A stretch of 64,000 nt of DNA from Diphasiastrum complanatum. Taxonomy: Eukaryota; Streptophyta; Lycopodiopsida; Lycopodiales; Lycopodiaceae. Location of the stretch: the NCBI GenBank assembly GCA_029204225.1, contig CM055092.1:80792778-80856777 (forward strand), given 5' to 3'. Below are positions 58,101-64,000 of the stretch, one piece after another. The translations under genes were made by a program, and so were the position numbers. The notes under the pieces were generated by a model. It searched no databases and was not told the DNA's origin. It was given only the letters and a program-made list of their open reading frames with translations. Within the stretch, counting starts at the first letter, position 1; every line of letters starts with the position of its first letter.

Positions 58101-58110
58101 ACCATTCCAT
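36619..58110 (-). CDS. ACBP4: Kelch-type acyl-CoA-binding protein, C-terminal two-thirds (7 exons)
   Basis: Exons in transcription order: 58110-57996, 57760-57672, 55826-55743, 55616-55443, 55304-55149, 54832-54773, 36807-36619. Phases match throughout and all introns are GT-AG. The 288 residues comprise kelch repeats (GHAGVIIGDNWYVVGGGD; TLEWSIAASA; AIVAFGGYNG), a variable acidic linker, a coiled coil (NKELEKTIVAAQGEIMRLKQ; ELQSVRGQLVAEQSR; VDVAELRQKLQSLE) and the plant ACBP4/5 tail SGVWSWLAG. The family is cytosolic and binds long-chain acyl-CoA esters through an N-terminal ACB domain; the kelch part mediates protein contacts. ACB-domain exons were not found up to 64000 and should lie further right. 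The last intron (54772-36808) is about 18 kb. Confidence 0.92.
37293..37363 (+). repeat. 33-bp tandem duplication
   Basis: 'ttggagagccttccacgtca' plus 'gggattgcatctgc' occurs twice in direct succession. Confidence 0.85.
37600..38275 (+). mobile_element. Possible hAT transposase remnant
   Basis: Frames give EAYLHIFWTLLDGVGTITRA, AIFMELYPIYSVLRLTDKEG and, at about 38065-38250, MWDQWQSRWDWFHHSL, VAHVFHPLW, ELKDRWNTYI. The order (FW...I..VLR..D.......W......HP) resembles the DUF659/hAT core region, but every block is eroded. No terminal inverted repeats were found. Confidence 0.4.
38315..38474 (+). repeat. gypsy LTR fragment
   Basis: About 160 bp, over 95% identical to the inner 3' part of the LTR at 45913-46385 (from 'gattgcatgaccggtggcagg' to 'ggcatgcttagaat'). 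It is cut off where the LINE copy 2 sequence begins. Confidence 0.8.
38475..38852 (+). mobile_element. LINE 3' end, copy 2
   Basis: Shares with copy 1 the 'gcattacatctttttacagca', 'ttggagacgtttcatacgctcccat' and 'ggcatggaaaagacattaataaagctttc' blocks. It is 5'-truncated within the C-terminal coding part and runs straight into a (CT)n tract. Confidence 0.75.
38853..38911. repeat. (CT)n microsatellite at LINE tail
   Basis: CT run directly following the LINE 3' end (ctttctttctctctct...), so it may be the expanded tail. A 13-G run is at 38991-39003. Confidence 0.95.
39127..39559 (+). repeat. 5' LTR of copia element C
   Basis: 433 bp, TGTTAGAATAAT...GATTCCTACA, followed immediately by TGGTATCATAGC, one mismatch from the initiator-tRNA-Met primer site. 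Confidence 0.95.
40267..40475 (+). pseudogene. Captured BED zinc-finger exon inside copia element C
   Basis: After a pyrimidine-rich stretch ending ttgtttgcag (a good splice acceptor), ATG at 40288 opens MPVQDRGLWAEVELTDGD and then WRCLHCGGHFMGSLTRVRTH. The C-x2-C-x13-H spacing with the aromatic Trp before it and HLPRVRG after it matches BED-type DNA-binding fingers of hAT transposases and hAT-derived plant proteins. The last ligand is not seen because element gag sequence resumes near 40475. The segment replaces the N-terminal half of gag, so it is foreign to the copia family (compare element B). Confidence 0.65.
40506..42092 (+). pseudogene. copia gag C-terminus, protease and integrase (element C)
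   Basis: 528 codons without a stop. The order is gag end ([20 protein letters not shown]), Lys/Gly-rich linker, CCHC knuckle CHYCKKFGHHIKEC (about residues 76-89), aspartic protease DWVIDSGATRHMT (about 165-177), pre-integrase HARYGHLNFESL, and the integrase core with HSDLCGPM, FIDDFSRFTW, RTDRGGEY and a downstream Glu in VTERKNRTI (D,D-35-E arrangement). It ends after AYISNRRPTKALKILTPYEV, where the rest of the integrase C-terminus is deleted. Confidence 0.9.
42074..43262 (+). pseudogene. copia reverse transcriptase, first part (element C)
   Basis: Begins with an acidic Ser/Gln-rich linker, then WEDAMKEEYDSLIKNQTWVL, (frameshift at about 42680) YKARLVAKGYAQKEGIDYEE, TFAPTARIITVRIV, HQLDIKTAFLNGDLHEEVYL, and past a TAA stop at 42966 [28 protein letters not shown] (active site) and [19 protein letters not shown], where the 441-bp insert interrupts it. 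Confidence 0.88.
43263..43703. mobile_element. 441-bp insertion in element C RT
   Basis: Interrupts the RT exactly between ...FITQ and QRYIKQIMKR. It is flanked by TACCCAA at 43256-43262 and 43704-43710, a 7-bp target-site duplication. Ends are GTTACGAAT and GTCCATAAC (GTTA inverted). It contains a roughly 35-bp tandem duplication near its left end ('agctatgaaagca.cacataag'). It may be a small DNA transposon or a solo LTR of an unknown family; no coding capacity. Confidence 0.7.
43704..44501 (+). pseudogene. copia RT end and RNase H (element C)
   Basis: Continues [18 protein letters not shown], then (past a TGA in the '[10 protein letters not shown]' block) [30 protein letters not shown] with a short deletion before the HCF block, [32 protein letters not shown] and the end RVRFKALCEALNL. 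Confidence 0.88.
44545..44987 (+). repeat. 3' LTR of copia element C
   Basis: 443 bp following the polypurine tract (atttaaggaggg) and followed by the CGCGA duplication. About 98% identical to the 5' LTR apart from two short insertions. Confidence 0.95.
45000..45905 (+). mobile_element. gypsy integrase/chromodomain 3' fragment
   Basis: Decayed frames read KFQKVADFLHDMQEMLRIAR, HPVFHVSHL, LEPRKILDTRTK and HLVRWKGCTDDDDSW, the C-terminus of a Ty3/gypsy chromodomain integrase (chromovirus lineage). A polypurine tract (aaggggggaaga) and LTR follow. It is related to but distinct from the element at 47681-53625. Copia element C inserted at its left edge. Confidence 0.75.
45913..46385 (+). repeat. 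3' LTR of gypsy fragment
   Basis: Begins TGCCATGCCCATGACTAG right after the polypurine tract. Part of it is shared with 38315-38474. The 3' end is uncertain (near 'gcttagaatagg'). Confidence 0.7.
46423..46479. repeat. (GT)n followed by a long G run
   Basis: About 15 GT units, 'aa', then roughly 26 consecutive G. Such a run is G-quadruplex-prone and unreliable for length in any assembly. Confidence 0.9.
46480..47680. other. Intronic stretch, little recognised
   Basis: 46485-46720 on the minus strand reads an acidic tail (VDDDDDDDGAEEHV after a Ser-rich segment) resembling the C-terminus of hAT transposases, but weakly. 46711-46902 (+) is a short acidic open frame without known relatives. Confidence 0.35.
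47681..48196 (+). repeat. 5' LTR of gypsy chromodomain element
   Basis: 516 bp, TGTTACGGCCC...GGGGGACGTTTTA. A 90-codon open frame inside is repeated in the 3' LTR and is not a gene. Confidence 0.92.
52541..53056 (+). pseudogene. Integrase C-terminus with chromodomain
   Basis: 171 codons. The first part is integrase C-terminal domain (VADFLCEMQEMLQLACENV, FANMKRSPREFQVGDWVYLR, FHVNRLE). The end is a chromodomain (PEKILDTRSKRLRNREVIGH, LVRWKGYSEDE) cut by a stop where the conserved S-W-E should follow. Chromodomains steer chromovirus integration to particular chromatin. Confidence 0.85.
53122..53625 (+). repeat. 3' LTR of gypsy chromodomain element
   Basis: 504 bp, same start as the 5' LTR, ending before the CTAGT duplication. 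It lacks the 12 bp 'tctcggttggga' present in the 5' copy. Confidence 0.92.
54773..54832 (-). CDS. ACBP4: ACBP exon (60 bp, coiled coil)
   Basis: ELQSVRGQLVAEQSRCFRLE, phase 0 at both ends, between acceptor ttgacag and donor GTGAGC. In homologues this block runs directly into VDVAELRQ, which here is 18 kb away. Confidence 0.93.
55149..55304 (-). CDS. ACBP4: ACBP exon (coiled coil)
   Basis: 52 codons: ANDNYIASEESLSTALQANK, ELEKTIVAAQGEIMRLKQEL, VAALSTSSDLAK. Heptad-like hydrophobic spacing; phase 0 at both ends. Confidence 0.9.
55443..55616 (-). CDS. ACBP4: ACBP exon (acidic linker)
   Basis: 58 codons: LHIFKTRFKSKKESVFIEAT, DYVDPASSAVSDFFVLPQPS, ...ADYENQLE. This is the poorly conserved linker between kelch and coiled coil. 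It is supported by phase-0 boundaries and by joining NE|LHIFK to the kelch exon. Confidence 0.88.
55743..55826 (-). CDS. ACBP4: ACBP kelch exon (third here)
   Basis: 28 codons GLSVLTTTVNGEEAIVAFGG, YNGQYSNE; the FGGYNG motif closes the last kelch blade. 53631-54772 to the left shows nothing beyond intron. Confidence 0.93.
56141..56594 (-). mobile_element. copia solo LTR with TSD
   Basis: 454 bp: plus-strand ends TGTAGGAAATC...ATTTCCAACA are the reverse complement of a TGTTGG...CTACA LTR. The block 'tttgacccaaaaggtcgagacttgtg' (on minus) is shared with copia LTRs A-C. TCTGG is duplicated exactly at 56136-56140 and 56595-56599. No internal sequence remains, so it arose by LTR-LTR recombination. 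It lies in an ACBP intron in the same sense as the gene. Confidence 0.9.
57672..57760 (-). CDS. ACBP4: ACBP kelch exon (second here)
   Basis: Enters in phase 1 (G|GA): GIPEMLVLNLGTLEWSIAAS then APTRTSIASE. Matches the 'E-x-L-V-L-N-x-x-x-L-x-W-S' strand pair of a kelch repeat. Confidence 0.92.
57996..58110 (-). CDS. ACBP4: ACBP kelch exon (first in window)
   Basis: MEWSQPPPFGVLPAPRAGHA, GVIIGDNWYVVGGGDNKTG: a full kelch repeat with the RAGH and GGG motifs. The leading ATG is an internal Met preceded by acceptor attcag, so this is not the gene start. Confidence 0.93.
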
Positions 58111-60127
58111 CTGAATACAACAAAATGTGACTTAGAAGCAAATCAAAGAAATAGAATGCCTTATCATAAAGTCTAACAAACAAATTTGTAAAACATAAAA
58201 CCTACTAAACTCCAAACATTATAGCCCTTTGAGATTAGAAACATATAATGGCCACAAAGGGAACATTGTAAATATTTAAATAGAATTAACTTTTTAGCTT
58301 TTCTCACCTTCCTAAGGGATAAGTGGCATGGGGTAGTGCAAAGAAACAAAACTTAGAGAACAGTATTTGCTCCAATTTCTCTAGACTTAAATTCACCATC
58401 ATTCAGGCTTTTATGTGTTGCATTATGCATATTCCACATTTGCATGTCCCAACTTATCATTGGTAGTATGTTAAAAGTAGTCATATTTATTATTTGCATC
58501 AACATAATGAGACAATTAGGTGAAAGAACCAAATCTTTTAGCTAAAAAATGGGATATTGATTACATTTTAAAGCTAGCAAGAACCACTTGAAGCAAAATA
58601 TAAGCAGCTAAGCAATCTTCATTCATAAATACTTCTTTGAAGAGCGAGCTCAAAACGTTATAAGATCCAAAGACAATTGAGCGGCATGCTTAGAGTGGCA
58701 TGCTTAGAGTGAGCCATTCAAATGGAACAATTGTACCTACTAGCTGCCCAAATGTGATCCTTTCCTACTTTTGATTTCACCTATGAGCCTGCCCAATCCA
58801 CTTGTTGGTACAATTTACCATCATACTCTTCAAGTGACTTCTATGGCTTACTACAGTCATTTTTGGACACTAGGTATTCTTGCACCATTATCTTAGATGG
58901 CTAGAGCAAAGCAAGGAAGTCCCACATTTTGTAGATATATTGGTGTCTTCTTGCATGGGCACAATGTTATTGAAAGCCATCGACACCTTTGAGGCTGGCA
59001 CAATGGTGACATGCGAGTATATATTTCGTCAAATTTGGGATGTCATTGGGGAGGTGAACTGGAGCACATTGTGGAAATAAATATTTAGAGCTCAGTAGGG
59101 GGTACAACCTCTCTTACCCCACAAACAAGGAGCCTACTATGGAGAAAGAGGAGATAGAGACCTCAAAGGATGAGAAATACATTGAGGAAGAATCGGAGGA
59201 TGAGCATGAGGATGAGGATGAGGATGAGGATAAGCATGATAGTGATAATGAGGCGGGGAGACTATGATTGCAGAAGAGTTTTCCATGAAGGCTAGGAGGC
59301 TATTGTAAAATCGTTGATGATAGATGTAGACAGTGAGTAGTATTTAGAATCTAGATAGTAGTGTCACCATTCATGATTTATTAGACATTTGGAGTCTAAG
59401 TTCTCAGTTCTAACATCTGCAAGTTCATGTGACCCTCCCAGAGGCTAGAACAACAATATACATTTGAGTTGAAGTGTTAAGCTGTTTATTTGGTTTGATC
59501 CCTAAAGGGCGTAGTCAAACCAGCTCGAATTGAACAAACCAGCCCTAGAAACGTTGGTACCCTTACAGCAGATCTATTGGGTTTTAGTGATTCTGTTATG
59601 GCATTCTTTGGCCATGGTGGTCATATTGATGTTGCTCATTGACATTTATGGGTCATACAATCTCTTTGGGGTACATCCCTATGTGATATCTCTATCGTTG
59701 ATGTTTCTATTGTTGACGCATTCATGTTTGGACTCGTTAATGTTTGTGCTTTTATTTGACATTCTTGGTCCATATAGCTTGCATGGTACATAACTTATTA
59801 TCAAACTCTGCCATCAGTATATGGCAGCAGCATACTTAGACAGCATATGCAGTTCTAAAGTTTTTGTCCTACATCAGCTACATCGGCTTTTGTCTATTAT
59901 TTTCAAAATAAATTTCTCTTACTGCCCACATTGAGGGTATTGTCCTTATTAGTAGAGTATTATTATAAACAGACATACTGTTTCAAGGCACATGGTCATT
60001 TTTTAAATTTTGGGCCCATCTATCGATCGTGCTTTTTCAGTATCTTCTAGAGACTTCTTGGCCGCCTTTGTGGATGTACCATCCCTAATTTCGTAGCTTC
60101 CAAGAAGTGTTAGAATTAATGGTTAAT
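58111..60127. other. ACBP intron, little recognised
   Basis: No upstream ACBP exon found. 59135-59265 (+) is a Glu/Asp-rich low-complexity frame (EDEHEDEDEDEDKHD) of unknown origin. A TGTTAGAATTAATGG sequence at 60109 resembles a copia LTR start but is truncated at once. Confidence 0.4.
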
Positions 60128-60130
60128 TAA

Positions 60131-61149
60131 TTAATTGTACTCAAGGATCCGATTAAGAACCTCAGTTTGCCCATCAACAGTAGAATGATAAGCAGTACCC
60201 ATCAGAAGCTGTACATCCAAAATACGCATAAGCTCTGTCCAAAATGTAGATGTAAACTTACTATCCGATAAGATAGGATAGTACGTGGCATACCATGCAG
60301 GCAAAAAATCTCTGATAGAAAAAGACGTGCGCATTGCTCAGCTGTAATAGTATTGCGGACCGGTATAAAGTGTGCCTGTTTCGAGAACCGATCTACCACC
60401 ACCATACAAGAGTCATGACCACGGCAGGTATGAGGAAGACCAAGGATAAGGTCCATAGAAATATCTGTCCACTGGCGATGAGGAATGGGCCAACTCTGGA
60501 GCAAACCAACGGACTTATCACGGGAATATTTATTACGGGCACAAAAAGGACAATCACGAATAAGATGGGCTAGCTCAGAATTCATGGATGGCCAATGGAA
60601 ATTGTCCTTAAGACGTGCATAAGACTTCTGAAAACCAAAATGGCCACCAATAGGGGAAGCATGAGCATCAGACAACAACTGAGCACGAATGGAAAGAGAA
60701 TTGGGAATACATAAAGCACCATAGTGGTATAAACGATCATCAACAACAGTATAAACCTGGAACTTCCGAGAGGACGAAAGGGGACGAGAACGATAAACAT
60801 CAGAAAAGTCAGAACAAGGCAAATATGCGGCCGATAAATCATCAAACCAAGGAGGAACTGAAGCAACAATACTATGTAACAATGCAGGAAGACGAGATAA
60901 AGCATCAGCTGCCATGTTTGCCTTGCTTGGACGATACAAAATATCAAAATGAAAAGATTGCAAAAATTGTAACCAACGATACTGACGATCACTAAAATCA
61001 CGCTGAGAAAAAAGATAACGGAGAGACTGATGATCAATAATAATATCAGAGGGAACACGATACAAATGATGGCGCCACTTCTTAAGAGCATGGATAACAG
61101 CAAGTAGCTCGTTTTCATGTACCGAGTAACGTTGCTCATAAGAGCGCAA
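60131..61149 (-). pseudogene. gypsy RNase H end and integrase
   Basis: RNase H end (YSVHENELLAVIHALKKWRH, DHQSLRYLFSQRDFSDRQYR, ADALSRLP), then the zinc finger (ASPIGGHFGFQKSYARL ... CPFCARNK) and integrase core (WTDISMDLILGLP, MVVVDRFSKQAHFIP). A frameshift at about 60320 breaks it; the next frame holds SDSKFTSTFWTELMRIL and VDGQTEVLNR, giving D,D-35-E. The remaining C-terminus is missing. Confidence 0.88.
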
Positions 61150-61346
61150 ATGATGAGACTCATAAGCAATAACACACTCGGACTGACGAAGAAGAGCGCC
61201 TAAACCAACAGCACTAGCATCAGTCTCAACAATAAAACACTGATCAAACTAGGGGAGACACATAACAGCAGCAAAAACAATGGCGTGACGTAAAGCATCA
61301 AAAGCAATTTGACACTCATGAGTCCAAACAAAGGTATGAGACTTCT

Positions 61347-62168
61347 TTAGTAACGAATGAAGCGGAGCAGACGACGCAGATGGGTAGCCATACCTAAAAA
61401 CATACGAACAGAATGAACATCAGTTGGGATAGGCCAATTCTCAATAGCCTGAACTTTCCGAGGATCAAGACAAATACGTCCACCACAAATTAGAAAACCC
61501 AAAAATTTGATTTCAGCCACGGCAAAAGAACATTTGGACAATTTGGCGAACATTTGATGCTTAACAAGTAACTCAAACACAGATGATAGATGTTTCACAT
61601 GATCAGACAAAGAAGTACTAAAAACAAGAATGTCATCAAAATAAACTAATACACAAACACCTAGAAGAGGACGTAAAATATTATTCATAGCATTCTGAAA
61701 TGTGGGTGGACCATTCTGAACACCAAATGGAAGAACGCGAAACTCATACAAACCTAAATGAGTACGAAATGCAGTCTTATGCTCATTAGAAGGACGCATC
61801 CTAATTTGGCAGTATCCAGAGCGTAGGTCAATTTTGGAAAAGATGGAAGAAGTGCCAATCTGATCAAAAAGGTCATCCATGTGAGGTATAGGATACTGAT
61901 TACGAATAGTAAGCTTGTTTAAGGCACGGTAGTCAATGCAAAGGCGTTTGGTTCCATCTTTTTTGGCAACAAGGAGGACAGGAGCACCAAAGGGACTATG
62001 GCTAGGAACAATGAGGCCCTGGCGTAAAAGGGAAGCAATCTGGAGCTGAACCTCATCACGTTCAACTACGATATGGAGCACGAGAGGGTGGGGTAGCACC
62101 AGGAATAAGATCAATATGGCAGGTGACATCTTGTAATGGTGGCAGAGACGTAGGTTCTGAAAAGACAA
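61347..62168 (-). pseudogene. gypsy reverse transcriptase
   Basis: About 270 codons open. Motifs: RQGLIVPSHSPFGAPVLLV, KKDGTKRLCIDYRALNK, FSKIDLRSGYCQIRM, FRVLPFGVQNGPPTFQ, LVYFDDILVFS (catalytic YFDD) and FLGFLICGGRICLDPRKV. The first 40 codons are out of frame. Confidence 0.9.
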
Positions 62169-62376
62169 CAGAATACCATTGCAATAAGTCAGAAATCACC
62201 TGAGGAAGAGGACCCATGGATGGAGCAGGAGGAGCAGCAACTGATGTACTCTGAATGATAAGAAGAGTTGCACCCTGAGCCTTTGGCAGGCTACACATAA
62301 ACTGCTTCCCAATAACCAACTAATAGTCACCCTGGGAATCAACACCAAAAAGTAAATGATGTCGACCAGCATGTAT

Positions 62377-62700
62377 CTACTGAGAAAGATCCATAGCAAC
62401 ATTACCAAGTGAAGAAAACCAATCTGCACCAAGAATAATGTCATAGCGCTCCAGAGGAATAATATAGAAATCTGCCTGTCCAGAGAAGTCACCAATGCTA
62501 TAGTCCAAGCCCTGAAACATCTGAGAGCTGATTAAAGAACGTGAGCTAGCAACCTCGAGACTGAGAGACTGTGTAGCAGAAATAGGTGTAGCACGAATCC
62601 TAGTGGAAATGTAACTGCTAATAAATAAATGTGTACTGCCAGTATCCACCAAAGCAATATACTCTCACCCCAAAATGCGGACACGTAACCCAATAGAACG
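62377..62700 (-). pseudogene. gypsy aspartic protease
   Basis: Active-site VDTGSTHLFIS, preceded past a stop by a GLRVRILG strand, and the C-terminal YDIILGADWFSSLG block typical of gypsy proteases. Confidence 0.85.
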
Positions 62701-62969
62701 AGGACCAGGACGCCCAGCCCAAGTAGCATAAGCAAGCTGTGCATGGCAAGCGGCGGAAGCAGGATCATCAGCCAATAAGTAGAAGGGTTCTAACAAAATG
62801 GAAAAAGGAAGGAGGGTGTGAGGCAGCAAAATGACAAATATGAGAGGGAAATAGGGGGCTGGAAAAGAGCAGTATGTGAGCAAAAAGACAGCAAGTACGT
62901 GCAAAAAAAAGAGGTGCAAATGGGCGCAAGCAATACTTGGGTGGGCGCTGATCCGTCGTCCATCATCCA

Positions 62970-63560
62970 ATCAGTAGTGCCAACAAAGAGAGGTAAAAGC
63001 TGAAGATATGACAGAATAGATGCGCCAACCAGCCACCAATCCGAATCCTCAACTCGCGCTAAATAAGCTGAAAAAAGTGCTGAAAGAGGGCACTAGACAA
63101 CTGACAAATAATCAGTGAAATGAGCAGCAAGTCGATGGAGAAATCCGTCGAGAATGGTGAGATAATAGGGCGCTGGGCAGCAACTACCAAGATCCACAAT
63201 ATGCTGAAAAAAAATAGGCTGGAAAAGGTGCTGAAGTAAGGAGCCGATCAGCCTCCAATCAATAGCCGAAACGGACAGCAAGTCGGTGAAGAGAACCGCT
63301 GAAAATGAGACGGTAGTAAGGCGTTGGGCAGCAGCTACCGAATCTAAAAAATGATGAGTAAAATAGTTGAACATAATGGTGATGTAGGGCGCTGGACAGC
63401 CTCCAATCTCAAAAATGGATAGCAAATTGGTGACGAAAAGTGTCAAAAATGATGAGGTAGTAGGGCGCCGGACAGCAGCTACCAAATCTGCAAAAACAAT
63501 GAAAATCTTCCGAAAAAATCGACGAAAGTGTCGGATAGTAGGGCGCTGGACAGACAGGCA
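62970..63560. repeat. Degenerate 'gggcgctgg-cagc' repeats upstream of gypsy pol
   Basis: The phrase 'agggcgctggacagcagctacc' recurs with variations at about 63169, 63322, 63388, 63461 and 63541. 'cagcaagtcggtga' and 'aaatgatgaggtagta' phrases recur between them. The long minus-strand frame across it reflects the repetition. Confidence 0.7.
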
Positions 63561-63569
63561 ATACCTAAG

Positions 63570-63780
63570 GCAACAGCGACCAAGACAAGTGTTCCTGAGG
63601 GCGGCAGCAGCTGGGGAAGGCAGTACCTGAGGCAGCAGCAACCAGGACAGGTGTTCCTGAGGGCAGCAGCAACTGGAGAAGGCGGTATCTGAGGCAGCAG
63701 AGACCAGGACAGGTGTTCCTGAGGACGGCAACAGCTGGGGAAAGCAGTATCTGAGGCAACAACAATCAAACAGGTCTCAT
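63570..63780. repeat. 62-bp minisatellite
   Basis: A unit containing 'caggacaggtgttcctgagg' repeats with 62-bp spacing (gttcctga at 63591, 63653, 63715) and a partial fourth. 63781-64000 continues with diverged 'acaggtct' phrases and no gene. Confidence 0.88.
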
Positions 63781-64000
63781 CTGAGGCAGCAGACACAGGA
63801 CAGGTCTGATTCAGGGTAGGTGTTAACTGGACAGGCAGTTTTCTGGTTATTACAGGGAGGCAAAACTGAGGAAGGTGTTATGTAGGAAAGACAGCAACCA
63901 GATACGCAGGATCTGGACATGTGGTTTCCAGGGAAGGCAACAATTGGAAAGGTCTCATCTGAGGGATATCCTCAAAATTGTTGCATGCAAGTATATTCTT

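Larger units (their letters stand above)
60128..62970 (-). mobile_element. Ty3/gypsy pol, 3'-truncated
   Basis: Minus strand order: protease (about 62700-62377), RT (62319-61347), RNase H (about 61340-60860), HHCC finger and integrase (about 60800-60131). The element is cut at about 60128 within the integrase core. There is a stop or frameshift between protease and RT, after the RT (FLGMATHLRRLL...) and in the integrase. No gag knuckle is found upstream; instead repetitive sequence fills 62970-63780. It probably belongs to the same ACBP intron. Confidence 0.88.

Noticed and set aside
59135-59265. Glu/Asp-rich frame as a possible acidic protein exon
   Set aside because: Low-complexity GAGGAT repeats, no start, no recognisable neighbours, opposite strand to the ACBP gene.
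63093-63731. 212-codon minus-strand frame as a possible Cys-rich gag or novel gene
   Set aside because: It is generated by the tandem repeats and changes frame every 62-bp unit; the residues follow the repeat and not a protein fold.

Overview
This is nuclear DNA from a land plant with a large, retrotransposon-rich genome. Two ordinary plant genes are split into small exons by introns of up to about 18 kb packed with decayed Ty1/copia, Ty3/gypsy, LINE, Penelope-like and SINE sequences, and (CT)n tracts are frequent. Intron size and element types suggest a fern, lycophyte or gymnosperm; the species cannot be fixed from the sequence.

Host genes. (1) SNF8/VPS22, an ESCRT-II subunit, lies on + from 1803 to 22671 in seven exons. 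Exons 3-7 are intact. Exons 1-2 carry frame-changing length differences and, with the obvious splice, a stop at the junction. (2) The 3' two-thirds of a kelch-type acyl-CoA-binding protein (ACBP4/5-like) lies on - from 58110 down to 36619 in seven exons. Its ACB-domain exons must lie past the right edge. The two genes converge, with about 14 kb between their stop codons. A 128-bp exon-like fragment of a 4-coumarate:CoA ligase-type gene with a stop codon sits at 573-700 (-).

Layout. 1-1800: microsatellite, 99-bp duplication, 4CL fragment, GC-rich island, SNF8 5' flank. 2658-16830 (SNF8 intron 3): a Penelope-like element with an N-terminal GIY-YIG domain (3250-6008, -), a Ty3-type gag-protease fragment (6009-8211, +), two related copia elements in opposite orientation (8811-10443, +; 11860-15248, -) and a copia RNase H remnant (-). 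16986-21735 (intron 4): degenerate duplicated blocks and a short tRNA-like SINE with target-site duplication. 22672-36618: intergenic, with copia/gypsy scraps, a LINE 3' end and satellite-like repeats. 36808-54772 (ACBP intron): hAT-like remnant, a second LINE 3' end, a complete but defective copia element with 5-bp TSD (39127-44987) carrying a captured BED zinc-finger exon, a gypsy 3' fragment with LTR, and a gypsy chromodomain element with both LTRs and TSD (47681-53625). 54773-58110: six ACBP exons, with a solo LTR in one intron. 60128-64000: a 3'-truncated gypsy pol (-) preceded by tandem repeats.

SNF8 works in endosomal sorting and the ACBP in cytosolic acyl-CoA binding; nothing suggests they act together. 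The most notable item is the permuted Penelope-like element (endonuclease before reverse transcriptase). Next come the BED-finger capture inside a copia element and the disrupted start of SNF8.
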